NCBI RefSeq assembly: GCF_964340395.1
Contig: NC_135566.1
Coordinates: forward strand, 6,548,501 to 6,612,500
Reading direction: 5' to 3'
Length of the DNA stretch: 64,000 bases
DNA from: Glandiceps talaboti
Taxonomy: Eukaryota; Hemichordata; Enteropneusta; Spengelidae
Shown here piece by piece: positions 11,704-24,521 of this stretch. The notes under the pieces are model-generated. The model did not search any database and had not been told where the DNA came from. It saw only the letters and a program-made list of their open reading frames with translations. A program made the translations under genes and the position numbers. The stretch's first letter is position 1, and each line of letters begins with the position of its first letter.

Positions 11704-14700
11704 CTAATTTGCTGTTGAGTTTAGAAATGCAATGCATGTACTGTTTCCACTAGCAGCCCATGTGGGATATGTCTTCACATCAAATATGATGTCACCATAT
11801 GTGTTGATCCACATACTAGTCAAAAGAATGCCAAAAATATTCAGGACAAAACCAACGCTTGCCTAAAATGAAAAAAAAATAGCGTAATTCGTTAGCTCAG
11901 ATTAGGTTTGTTTTCTTCTCTTTTTGATAGATTTTCAAAATGTTTGCAAGATTCAGTACATTAGTGTTTGTGCCTCTCGTGTATTACAGTGTTCAAATGT
12001 AAACCTTGAGTCATATCACGGGCTTTGCCCAATTTTAATGTTATCAGAGTACCATTTTGCTATCCAAAATGGAAAACTCAAAATGTGATAAGAATTGTTT
12101 ACTCGATTTGGATGAACTTGACGAGAAAGGACAAAAGTCATAATGTAACAACATACCATGTCTAACACTTTCAGTTGGCCATACGAGAAAACAATAGCAT
12201 TTGGAGGAGTTGCCACGGGCAACATGAAGGCATAAGAACAGACGATAGTTGATGGTATCATCAGATAAAGAGGATTGACACAGATACTTTCACCCTGTAA
12301 GACATACATATAGATAAAAACAAAACAAAAACATTATATCTGAATGATTAGTGTAACGTAGTAAACGTATTTATTGATTGCAAGATGACTAACTAGAGAT
12401 AATAAACTCAAGCGTTTTTTAAAAGCATTATTTTGCTGTTAAAATATTAGTCGTCAGTATTTGTATTGTAGTAAATTAAGAGTGACCCAAGGAGCCTTGT
12501 CACCTCGAGTCGTAGACGAGGTGAGATGCAGACCCTTTAAGTCACTTGTATCCCTACACGAATGTTTGAACTAAATGACATAGTGTGATAACATGGCACG
12601 AATTGGGTTTGTACACTGTTCAGAAATGATTGCAATACTTGGCCTAAATTTAAGCAAGCATATTCGTCTTAATATGAATCATTTTTGCTGTTTCAAGAAA
12701 TTGAAAAGTGATGAAACACTCCACGTTACACAGTGTAGAACGACCAGACCATAGTCCGTATATTTTTCAGTTTGAAGGCCATAACTTGGTTTACATGCAA
12801 TATACATATGGCATAACACGCAACAGACAATGGAGATGACACCGGTAAATATGAATGAAATGAAATGAAGTGAAATAAAATAAAATAAATTAAATTAAAT
12901 CAAATTAAATTAAATTAAAACACAGATAGCTATCCTTACACTCAAATTATATTAGTATATAGTTTCGAAAACTCGGAGGATGCATGGTTCTTTAAAACAC
13001 TTTTAATGAGCCTTAGGAGGGAGTGTATAACATACTAACCAATGCAGCGAGAATTGGTAAAAATATTGTAGCGATTGCCACATTACTGGTGACCTCTGTG
13101 AAGAAGCAAACGATCGTTGTGACTATTAGAATTATAACTTCGACTCGAAGGTCTCCAAGTACAACCAGTTGGTCTCCAATCCATTGTGACAGACCTGATG
13201 CCTAATATGGTAGACATAAATATAGAACATCCGTTATGCCTTTAGTATTCACGACGTGTGTTTCTTTATCTCGCCTCATACAGTATTCAGCAGAGCATAT
13301 GCATATGTGTCAGTCTCATAGAATGACAATCGCATTTCGTTAAGTGCTACAATACTAAATCATCAGCCGCTACTTCGCATGGGTTTATTTTGCCGTCACC
13401 AACGATACATTGACTGATGTACTATGCGAAAGCTTTCACGCTAAGCCCCTGTAGAACAGTTGTTTCCCGTGACAATAGTAAATATTACCATGATTGTGTA
13501 CATTACGAATTGCACGCTACATTTAAAGTTGTTATTGCAACGGTTGAATGGATTCTAATACAAATTTATTAAAAGTTGTATTCCCACACAAGCATAATAA
13601 TTGCAGATATATTCAAGGCTAACCCGCCGATCGATAAAAGATGGAAGGTTCTTTCTCGTAAAATATTATCGCGAATATAATTCATAAATATGCAGATTAC
13701 AGGAACTTCAAAACAAGGGATGGGGTGATAAACAAGATGCGGATAAGATCCTTTCAATGATTAGACACTCAAATATTTACTGAAAAAATTCACTTTTCAA
13801 TAAATTATTAATATACGACATTACTGTATATCCAACAAGGTTGACACTTTCTACTTCAATAGCACATATAAATTCACATCATGTGAGCTAGTGATGATAC
13901 GGCCGTAAAACATGACCTATCGTAACCTATGGTAGAGCAATTTTGTTGATTAAGTAACCGAATAGCAAAAGCTGTACAACAGATCTAGAGCTGCACTTAA
14001 TGTTTTTCTTTGCTTGACACCGAAGACCCCTGCACACGGGGGACCATTAAAATAAGGAAATATTGAAGGATAATCGCCAGTCCTAACATTTAATAGGCTC
14101 CAATTGTTAACATCACTCAAGGGTTTCACTTTGTAATCACAGAAAACAAAGACAGTTTATATGGGGGCTGCAATATTAGGCCATATAATATACACTGATA
14201 ATGTGAGGTGCGAACAGAAATAAGTATAGCATGGGTTTGTAGAATGAGACTTTGTAATAGAGAATTCTGTTACCTTGGTAATCAAACAATTTCGAGATAT
14301 CTTAATACCTCGTGAGAGCTCTACTGGTAGCTAATTTAAAGGTCATTTTACGTGCGTTGTTTAAGTTGGGGTAAGTGGAGGGATATTTCATCATCGCCAT
14401 AAAGTTACATGCCGAGTCCCTTTAACTATTAGTTGAATTCGATGTGTCCTGTTGACAGTCACTGATCGACCTAAATTTTCACAACAGATGTACATGCAGA
14501 TGTCAATCTTATTCAGTAGCTCATCCCCAGTAGCTGCAATTGAAACTATTTTTGAAATGTTTTTCTTGTGTCGATTTCTATAAGTTGCTTTATAGACTGA
14601 GAGTTACGTTATTGAGGACACTCATTCTATGTAATACTCAAAATAAAGGTCTGACAGAGTATATTTCTCACTTTTTATGTTGACATTGCTCACCTTTATC

Positions 14701-17700
14701 AACTTCAATTCTGTCAAAGATTTTCTCAAAATCTTTCGCGCTCCTCAGTGACAAGTTTGAAATGTTAGCTTCCGCCATTTTGGCTAATGGGGTGTCATGG
14801 GTAAAGTTGTTCTTGCCCCTGGCCTCGTTCTGAGAGGGCTTTCTTTAAATTTGCCAAAGCCTCATTTTTAATTACATTTTCCCATGTACCCAAGTTGTAC
14901 ACTTGAGGGACGCTTTAGTCAGAATATGGTGGAATACATGAGCAAGGTTTTATATCATATTAGAAAATTATATATGCATAAGAAAAATTGAACAATGTAA
15001 TGTTCTAACCATTAGAAATTATAATACGACTAGCTAGACTTTTCCTTTTACAGGAATGTCGACAATGACAAACCTTTCAGTGTTGGTGTATTTCCTGAGT
15101 ATGATGAATGATTGCCCATTGAGCAGTCATTATCAGAAACCCACAATTTGTTCATAAATGATTGATGTATAGTACAGCATGCGGCCGTTTACTCGTACTT
15201 TTAACACTTGGCTATCAAACCAGTATACAGAGTGCAATCAACGACGAGTAGATAAGCATACGTGGTTCTTAATACAGGAGAAGGGTTGAACTGTTTCTTG
15301 ACAAGTTTTGATGTCCGCTTTAAATAGACAAAACTTAATGTAAAGTAGTGAAAAAGATTCTAGGGCTTAAAAAGATACATAGAAGACAAGGAATAATGTC
15401 GTCGTCTCATCCGAGTGTATGCCTTGTCGTACTCTCCAGGTCAAACTTAGATAAATGACTAGTTGTTGGTGATCGATTAGTGTTAATTTTTCCTTATACT
15501 TGCCATGGTATTTTTGTCACAATAAAATATACCAATACCTGACAGCCTTCAGCAAGAGCAAACCCCCCTCCAAGCAACAACACGATACCCCATGGTAGTT
15601 TATGGTGAACTGTTTTCCAATCCAACAGTCCTTTCCGAGGTCCTATTTTAGACTTGTCTAGAAAGCAGCAAAGAAAACAACGAATGGAATGGGAAAAATT
15701 AGACTGCACAACATAAATATGTTACAGTAGAATAAATCTCAAAAGGTGGCACAGTGTGGTAAGATATTGGGGATATTGTACTTGAAAGGTAATGTTAACC
15801 TCAGCCCCGACAATCTAGTCTTTAGGAGTTCTGGCCTTCAGCTCTGTACTAAATAGTGTATGGAAATGACCAACTCTGATAATGTTCCGACTTTAATTTT
15901 AGATTTATGTTCTGAATCTAACAGCTGATTATATATATGACTAATCTGACATCTGTCAAATCACTGTCAATAAATCATGATATCGCCAACAAAGCCAATT
16001 AAATCATATCAAGAATTTGTTTATGACGTAATTAAAGTGTAATTCATGCATATTAACTTTACCATTATGTCGTCTGAAGCACAGGAAATTTGGTGGTTGT
16101 GATGGAAAGATGAACAGTAATACAGCAATAAAGATGGCAGCAGTTGCATCCGACACATATCTGTAATATGATAATAATAAACTTATTAATGATACCCGGT
16201 GTTACACAATGTAGGTAATTAGGTAAAATGTACCTGGATTCTTCAATTGTTGTATGGGGTTTCCCGCCAAAATTAAGGTACAGTGCTTTTTGTTAAGGGT
16301 AGTCAAGTATATGTAGATATAATCTACTTGAGTTCTCCAAGCGGTGTACGGAGTTCCAAAACACAATCAAGGTAGGGTAACTGTTGGAAATACGTATTGC
16401 AACTGATTCCTCCATGCGTTACCTACCATTGTCACAACAGCTCATGTACTTCCAGACAGGTCAATTGATTAAAATGTAACAATTGTGCTTCAGTTTTTGT
16501 CATGCTAGACGATAAAATGTAGCAATGTTAATAAGAACTTTGTCTCACCAGAAGATAGGATTTAGCAATGCTGTGTAAACTAAAGATTTTTGTCAAGCCA
16601 GACAGATAAAATGTAGCAGTGTTAGTAAGATCTTTGTCGAACCATATAATACGACGACTTGTTTCTACTCAACTGACTGCCATTGTAGATGTGTCTCAGG
16701 AATTTCAAAATAGCATGGCGGTTAGAATGACATTTTATCATAGACTCTAACTGAATTAAATAATAGTTTACCCTTCAGGGAATAAATTGCCCCATCCGTA
16801 TCCACTTATATCTCGAGTCATCCACAATAAAGCCAGAATAATAAAATGAACAAGAACAGCTGCCTCTGCCCAACTGTGAGTAATATAGAAAAGTAAAATC
16901 GTTATGATAAAGAGAAAACATAAGGCTGGATAGCAACAGGGGGTAATGTGCCATAACAACAGGGGGCACTGTGCCATAGCAACAGGGCGTGCACGATACA
17001 TCGAAGTTTTAACAGATCATCTATATTGAAATCTTGTGTTAATCCAGATGCACACTAAATACGTCATATCCATGTTATCAGAAAGATAAAAGATTGTATA
17101 ATTTGGCCACAAAAAGAGCTGTTCGGGACGAGAATTTGGACACACAAAAATGAAGGCAATGATTTTTGCTTTTAGAAAAATATCATTTCCCAGTATTTCA
17201 TGGCAAAAGCTGGAGGCTTTCACAATTAACAAAGCTCCTGCTAGCTTTGTTTCAAATCAAGTAACTTTAGCACTTTGATGATTGCAACATGTGATTTAGC
17301 CTCTATTTTGCCTCATCGGGCACCCTCTTTTGACACAACTTTCGACAATAACTGCAAAATGTGGATTTACATCACTTACGTTATTGTTCCTAATGCTTTG
17401 TATTGCTGTCTTATGACACGCTTGGCGTTTTCATCACGACTAGTGCACGGACAACCTGTGCAACATCCACCATGACACCTGTAGATACAATGTGAATTTT
17501 CAAAAAATAATCTTGGTTATCACTTTAAATTTAATCATAGACAACATTACATGTACATTTAATCACCCCCATTAATTGTTTATATATTACCATATTAGCT
17601 GTCGGAAAATGCATTTCTTTCTTAAAATCTTTGTCGGCGAATATGTATGTAGTACTGAAAATATCTTTGGGACAAAGTTAATATTACCTTAGGAACCAGA

Positions 17701-20700
17701 ACTGCAGCCATAACCACCCCAGGAACTCAAATAAAACCATGCCAGGAAAAGAATAGATGAACCAGGATGCGAAATCCACGCCAGGATCGTTGCCATAGAG
17801 ACTGAAAAGATAGATGAATACATTTGGTTAGTTATAGGTGGCATTTGTTTTATTCGCAATGTAAAGGGTAAGATCGTCTCCAACTTTGTATCGTATCAGT
17901 GAGACGATAACACGTAGCAATCTTAATAACAATTTTGCCAAGGCAGACGATGAGGTTGGTACAGTTTAATACTTTAGCAAGATATTTGTCAATGCAGACG
18001 ACAAGATTAAGTAATATTACAAGGATAAGTGTTCAACCAGAAGACAGTTTTTCCCAACTTAGCTGACTTCTATTTCATGACAAATAAAGACATCTTCCTA
18101 ACTAACTTTCATGTGTTTACTAGTACATCATACCTTTCTGTGTATAACCTTATCGTACAATATCAATTGTATGCTCTCCGAGTTGAATCATTTTCTTCGG
18201 CAGAACATTAGAATAAGTATAGCAAAATGCTTTTGAAGTAACATTAACGTTCATATATAGGAATGTCACAATCGTAAACCATGCAGCCATACTAAGTCGT
18301 CAAATCAATATGAATGTCATGATCGTAAACTATGCAGCCATAGTCGTCAATCAACATGAATGTCATGATCGTAAACCATTTAGCCTAACTAAGAAAATAT
18401 AAAGTAAAGAAAGTGAATTGTAAAAACCATGAATCTAAAAATTCATATGCAATACTTGAAATGCAATACTAAAGTATTAATGCAACATTGTTGTAAATCA
18501 AAATTGAATCAGTTATTATGTGACTTAACTAAATAAAGTTAAAATAAATTCGTTATGCAGCCATAGTCGTCAATCAAGTCCTCTTTACGGCAACACATAG
18601 TCACGCAATTTTTGCTACGCCTGTGGAAAAACAGGCTAGCGAGGTTGAGAAACGTAGTTTGACCGAATAATCTACATCTCCCCAGCTTCAATGTATTCGC
18701 GTTTTTGTGTGTTGGAATATTTCAAAAAATAACAGTGACATTTTACTAAATTTAGATGCTAGTAAACTTGAAAGAGATCCTGGTCTGCTACAAAAATCCC
18801 GCTTTACATTTTATCGTCTGCCTTGACAAAAATATTACTATCACTGATACATTTCATGATCATCTGGATGAACAAAATCATTATTCACATTTTCTTTGCA
18901 TGAGATACACAGATGTTGATGATCCACGCCATTAACAAAATATTAAAATGTAACAAATATTGTAATTAGCTTGTTGTCACGGTCGAGCAAGACGACCGTC
19001 ACGATGAAATGTAAAAATGTTAGGTTTTTTATCAAGCCAGACGACATTCTAGGTTACGTTTATTGGCATCCACTGTATAAATAAGAAAAATTTTATCGTG
19101 AATAACATCAATTAGGTATACCCTTCTAAGACTCCGGTGAAGACAAGATTGGTCCCAGTTCCAGTCAATGTTGCTGTGCCACCAATATTAGCGGCATAGG
19201 CAATGCAAATAACAAGAGCTTTACTCATCCTCTTGTCAGCTGGTGACAATCGGTCAAAGTCACCCATCTGGTCATTGTCATCTTGCGAGATTTCGGTGGA
19301 TTTCCTGTTAGATAAGAATGTTGTGGTAAGCGATGGTGGAAAGATGACGTGTGGTCGACCGATCTATTTTTAAGCTTACTTTTTACCTGAAAACCACTAG
19401 GATTTCCACGAATAAGTCTCTCCTCTGTTAGTACATTTTCATTTTCTCGTTAAATGAATTCGATATATATGAAGACACACCTGAAGAAGCAAATGTTATC
19501 TCTCAAATACACAACATGTATTCGTAGTTATTTTAAGTTTGTGAAACTTTACCTGGTTGACTTGCTTGCAATTGGTTCTTCTACGATCTCTAGAGCGCCG
19601 TTGATGGCGCCTTCCACATCCTTCTCGTTCGAAATCTCTTCATATAATTTGTATTTACCGTCCGTTCTATCATTGATTGAATCCATTTCAACGTCTGTAT
19701 TCACTATGTGTTGAATTTGTTCATGTTTCTTTTGGTAATAATATAACGAATGAAATAAAAGCTTCGCTAGTGAAAGGTAAATACAGGTTGAGCAATGTCA
19801 TTTTGTTTTCACAGTGACTTGTTATCTCCATATGCATAATTATATTTGGAAACACACTCCCGTCTACATGTTGTAATTATCTGTCTGTGAACTGTCTTAC
19901 CTAGACGCCAGCCACTTGCCTTTATCTTTATATGTGATTCGAATTCCCATAACGTTTGGCAGATCATAAATCGAATTGTAAAGTGATGCAATATTCATCA
20001 CACCTCAAAATGATGCATTAACTTGATGTTTCTAAACTGACAAATCGTTCACTATCTATAGTCTGTAAAATACGACGTGTCCTACAGCCTTATCAGCAAC
20101 CACTCACATGAGAAGGCCGATGAGGGCGCAACGACACGAGGTGTCTTACATTATAATGATTATCAGTCAAAGGTACAAATTGTACCAACTACATGTCACC
20201 TTACCGGTCGAGGTTCTTCATGGACGTCATCATCTGCTGGTTTCGTTACCAACTGTGATAACACGGCCTGTGCTATGGGTGTCATCATCGCAGTTGTTGC
20301 TGTATTACTGATGAACATTGATAACAATGCTGTTGGTATCATAAAACCTAACATCAACCTGGCACACAACAAAACAGTAAATAATGTTAATAAGTATCAA
20401 ATATTGACATTGGTAACAGATTTGAAATTTTCGAGTCAGTGCAAGCCTTATGGCTGGTTGTTCGGTTGGCTGATATGTTGTTGCTTGGTTTCTAGCTCGT
20501 TTGCAAGTGTTACAAAGTATATAATTGTATTATAAACACAGTAATTGTGTCTAGGTTACCCGACCGTGTGAGGTCTAATTGATTAATGAGATAGTAATGC
20601 GAGATAGGCCATGTTATTACTAATAATTAAGTGAATGTTGCAAGTGTCACTACAAGTGATAAATCACAACTTTTAATGAATTCAGCTATAGTAGAAAAGG

Positions 20701-23532
20701 GTATTTTCAAAATAGTTTATCTCTGAATTAAATTAACTGTAGTTCATAAACACTTCCTATATAAGGAAAAGAATTGAAGTTTACTGTAAACATGTTATTT
20801 ACTAACCATATTTGTATTACGGAATGAAGCTTTGAATTTGAATAAAATGTGAATGTAGGGATATGCAAAAGGCCAACTGATACGAAGAGAGATCTTGCGG
20901 GGCAGAAGAGAGCAACACGTCCTTACTTTACGGTAACTGATCTGCGTCGTAGTAGGAATACTACGGAGAACTAATTGTTTCTATCTAGTTTGACCTGCTG
21001 TAAGTGAAGAAGGAAAACGAATCCAAAGCTCTCGTATTGTTGGTTTAAGCATACATCTTCTTCACCAAAAGTAATATTTTGAGTGCTTGTGAGTTTATCC
21101 ACTGAATACGTATCCTGAGATTCTGGTACCTCTGAGATTGACTGTGTGCGTCTGAAGTTACAACTTGAATTTGGCCAATAGCTATCAACACCAAAGACAA
21201 GTCGGTAACACAAGTAATACAAGTTTAGACATACGACTGCCATGGAATAATGGAACTTATATGGTGCAGGAACTTTAAGTGTAAAGAAAATGGATTAGAA
21301 TATGGAATACTGAAATAAAAACGTTTGTCATTTCCTAAATAACAATAATGGTGTATTGACCCGGCTATAGTAAAAATGAACCCAGGGAATGGAAGATGAA
21401 CATAAACCATCCCCCGCATCTGAACATGAATTGTTTTTAGGGTCAAAATTGTTGTATTTACTTCGAGTCGAAAATTGTATGAATTTGTCGTTCATTATGT
21501 GACGTCGTGCCCTGTCATGTAAAATGAACTAAAGCTTGAAATCATCGTCGTAAAATTAATCACAAGTTAAAAAAACTCTTGGGTGACCAACATACTAGTA
21601 AGTGAAGTGTTGAAAGTTTTGCGAGGTTATGACTTCTTAATTGGTGTGCAGTTCTCTGGCTCGGGTACAATCGTACCTGTTCAACAAGCTTCTTCAATAA
21701 TCCAAACAATGATACATCTAAGACTATATAAGATCAAAGTAATGAAAGTGGCCGCGGCATTTAAAATTTAATTTGCATACCCTCGTACTCCAGATCCTAC
21801 CAGTCGAAGAATACTTAGTGCTATTCGTTTATGCAAATTCCAATGTTCGATAGCTACCGCCACCATGAGTCCACCTATGAACAGGGCATTGGTATCCTTT
21901 AAGTACACGATGGCTGTTTTACTTGCCGTCAGTACGCCCATTAATGGGAACAGTACCAATGGCAGTAAAGCCGTTACAGGTAGAGGGAGTGCTTCGGTCA
22001 CCCAGAACACCGCCATCACTATCAAGACATATGCTGCTCTGGACTCCTGGAGAAATTATAATAAATAAAATTTTCCACCATTTCAGTAATGTTTTGTGAC
22101 AATAATTTGCGGCTGTTTTCTTACATCACACATTGACGCATTTATTGTTATACAAGCCCCTGTCAATTCAATTGCTTAACACTACCCTCAACAAATATTG
22201 ATAATTCAAGGTTAAAATTGTATTAGTTCAAGTCAGCTACTATTTTCCGAATAGTTTTCGTATGTAATATTAATACAACGTTCGTTAGAATTAATATCAG
22301 CAAATAATGTTTGAATATGTTTGACTTTGTATCAAATTGATGTATGATCTACCTCCTGTCAATCTTACTACCGAGTCTCCCTTCTTTTTTTTCAACTGCA
22401 ATATTTATTACAGGGTGGTGTTACATGTAACACGAACTGATCGGGTCTGATGCTTAATTTAGTACATGTTAGCATATTTACTAGTTTGGCGTTTGGAGGT
22501 AGCGATATGCCAAAATTGTGCCAATTAAGCAGATTATACTTAGATAGTCTTGATTCAAAACAGACATGGCATGGCATATAATTTTTTGTACACGTCTGAG
22601 TATAGTTCTAAATATATGAGACTGAATACAAAGGTTGCCTTATATAAACAATATGGACGTTTTACGGTGTCAGTAGTATAATAACAATAAATATCAAGGC
22701 TGTAGTGGTAGTGGTAATCATATCATAAATCGTTATTATTGTAGATGTTGTACATTAACCCAGATTCACCTACGACAAACTATCCCAGAGACATAAGTTT
22801 GGACACACAGGCACTTGTTTCCCAAGATATGTTTCAGAATACAATAAAGTATCGTAAATATTTTCATACTTGCCAAATAATATATGAAAGGGGTAAATTA
22901 ATACGGGTTTCTAAGATCACGTAAGTCCACACACCGCGGATACGAGGTGTAAGCAGTGTGTGGACTTACGTGATCCTAGGAACCAGTGTTATTTTATACC
23001 CCTCACATATTATCGGCCAAATACATCAATATGTCAATATTTTAACATATTCTGAACCATATATCAGGACACAAGTGTCTGTGGTTGGACAATGTCATTC
23101 GATAAATCATTACTAAATTTTTCTATGAAACAAGCTTCACCGAATTCCTGACTTACTAAACTTAAAAGATGAAACGCTGCCAAGACAGAGAAAACTGTTG
23201 CTTTCACTGCATGGGAAATAAAAATGGCAGTAATGACAGCCCGAAAGTGTTGTAGCGTGAGTCCTTCAAGACAGTCATTACAGGTAGGGTATAGGTAGTA
23301 GTGTTTTGTTGGCTGGGAATGAACTTTTACGAGCAGTGAATCGACACACACCCCTTCCAAAGCAATAATCCGATTGTCACTCTTTTGTGGATTCTTGATT
23401 AACAAATTCGTAACTTACCGTTCCATTTATGATAAGCGGGAGCGGCAGTGCTAGCAGTGGTGTAAATATAATGATCAAAGTTGGTCGAAATGCCCATAAT
23501 TCACGAATAACTTTTCGTACGGAGTAAGCCAT
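11704..23532 (-). CDS. SLC13-A: SLC13-family sodium/dicarboxylate-type cotransporter, complete 13-exon gene
   Basis: Exons, 5' to 3': 23532-23419, 22046-21781, 20358-20205, 19728-19553, 19304-19122, 17801-17688, 17478-17380, 16873-16772, 16160-16063, 15657-15539, 13201-13040, 12294-12157, 11862-11704. They sum to 1884 nt (627 aa), all borders are GT-AG and all phases join. Start ATG 23532-23530 gives MAYSVRKV; stop is TAG at 11704. Family marks: [19 protein letters not shown] (exon 2), [11 protein letters not shown], first SNT motif near residues 144-146, [11 protein letters not shown] (exon 5), [18 protein letters not shown] (exon 10), second motif TSN near 513-515, and [13 protein letters not shown] (exon 12). 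The SNT pair forms the sodium/substrate site in this fold. VATPP resembles the carboxylate rather than the sulfate branch (inference). Expected in the plasma membrane with 11-12 helices. A Cys-rich loop (exon 7) is unusual. A duplicate first exon lies upstream at 24387-24521. Closest relative here is SLC13-B. Confidence 0.95.
12852..12920. repeat. AAATG/AAATA/AAATT pentanucleotide tract in SLC13-A intron 11
   Basis: A run of five-base units drifts from GAAAT through AAAAT to TTAAA; it lies between exons 11 and 12 of SLC13-A and is non-coding. Confidence 0.8.
16500..16670. repeat. Degenerate 43-51 bp tandem repeat in SLC13-A introns
   Basis: Units begin near 16508, 16551 and 16601 and share GAYGATAAAATGTAGCA, a TTARTAAGA step, then TTTGTC..RCCA. 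The same unit recurs at 17902-18050 (starts near 17902, 17945, 17996, 18040), about 18790-18860, 18990-19050, and inverted or diverged at 36830-36870 and 42390-42480. It is a local minisatellite family spread across introns of the SLC13 cluster. Confidence 0.6.
17895..18050. repeat. Second block of the 43-51 bp intronic repeat
   Basis: Four degenerate units lie in intron 5 of SLC13-A, each with a GACGA start, a TTAATAA-type middle and a TTTGTC-like end. Confidence 0.5.
18261..18387. repeat. Three-copy tandem repeat of 46-51 bp
   Basis: Copies start at 18261, 18312 and 18358, each opening with GAATGTCAYRATCGTAAAC and the first two continuing ATGCAGCCAT and GTCGTCAA. An isolated fragment of the unit reappears near 18556. 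It lies in SLC13-A intron 5. Confidence 0.8.
22872..23020. repeat. Foldback element with perfect 20-bp inner arms
   Basis: Segments 22915-22934 and 22956-22975 are perfect reverse complements around a 21-bp loop. Flanks 22872-22914 and 22976-23020 continue the pairing imperfectly (GCCAAATAATAT outside, GGGGTA within). The whole is a MITE or foldback of about 150 bp in intron 1 of SLC13-A. Confidence 0.8.
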
Positions 23533-24386
23533 TTTGTGGTTAGACACGACGCAAGGCGTTCTTTAACAACATCAAACCCTTGTTATCTCCGCCCTAATTT
23601 ACGATGGTCAATATAGTGGTGTAAGTGTATAAAATTTGAGATTAATAATTAACGATCTGAATATACACTTGAGTACACAGACTGTGTATTGGGGTCACGA
23701 GCAGTGTCCTAACTTTTATTTGCTGAGATTATAGAAATATAATACTGTAACAACAGAAGTCAGCAAAACTGAAACACAACGTCTTCTAAAGAGACAAAAA
23801 TATGTTGCTACATTTCCTTTGCAATCCTACCATTTAGGTGATCTGCACCCATAAAATAGATTACAATGTGACATTAGGTTGATTTTGTGCCTTTATAGGG
23901 TATCTTTGCTATGGGCTACTGCATCATTCGAGTCAACAGAAATAACGTATTCAAGTTGAAAACTGAATATTTATCAGAGATGTTTTCCATTGTTAGGGTA
24001 TAGGCAAAGGGGGAGGGGGGGGGGAGGAGGTTGCTGCTAAAAATATTTTCGTCAAAATATTTTCACCTCCATCCATTGCCATAAATTCTGCTCATTTTCA
24101 GAGAAGCTTACGTGTTACATTCTTTGCATGACCATCTTTGCACGTGGTTGATTTTCATACATATATAATAGGAAAAGGTCATTTTGGTTACTAGAGCAGA
24201 TGGAATGAGGAACGTTTTGAAATACACACATACATGTGTACTCTCCTTTTCAATGTTACATTGCGTAGTATTGTGTTTGCTCAGTTTGACTTCATTAAAA
24301 CACACCCCTTTCAATACAATGTATCGTATGCGACATTACATGAGGATATGTCACTTTTGTTGATTCTTATGCACCAAAAGACTTAC

Positions 24387-24521
24387 CGTTCCACTGATGA
24401 AAAATGGGAGTGGCAGTACCAGTACTGGAGTAAATACTATGATCAAACTTAATCGAAATGTCCATAATTCCTCAAGAACATTTCGTAGGTCTGAATTTGA
24501 AGGTATAATTATTGATTCCAT
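24387..24521 (-). CDS. Duplicate, intact first exon of SLC13-A (alternative first exon candidate)
   Basis: The minus strand reads ATG at 24521-24519 followed by 45 open codons to a GTAAGT donor after 24387. The peptide starts MESIIIPSNSD and continues VLEELWTFRLSLIIVFTPV, ending FFISGT; this matches exon 1 of SLC13-A and B (REELWAFR type, ending NGT or SGT). It ends in phase 0, as exon 1 does, so it could splice to exon 2 at 22046 in frame. The downstream intron is also similar to intron 1 of A and B, so the exon arose by duplication of exon 1 with flanking DNA. The N-terminus differs (15 residues before LRNVL instead of MAYSVRKV). It may be an alternative first exon with its own promoter, or a silent but undecayed relic. 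Confidence 0.6.

Noticed and set aside
18261-18387. CRISPR-like spacing of repeats
   Set aside because: Three imperfect head-to-tail units without distinct spacers in an animal intron; an ordinary tandem repeat.
20971-21243. 90-codon minus-strand open frame in SLC13-A intron 2 with fairly gene-like composition
   Set aside because: No counterpart in SLC13-B or C, no recognisable domain, and splicing it in is not needed because exons 2 and 3 already join in phase.
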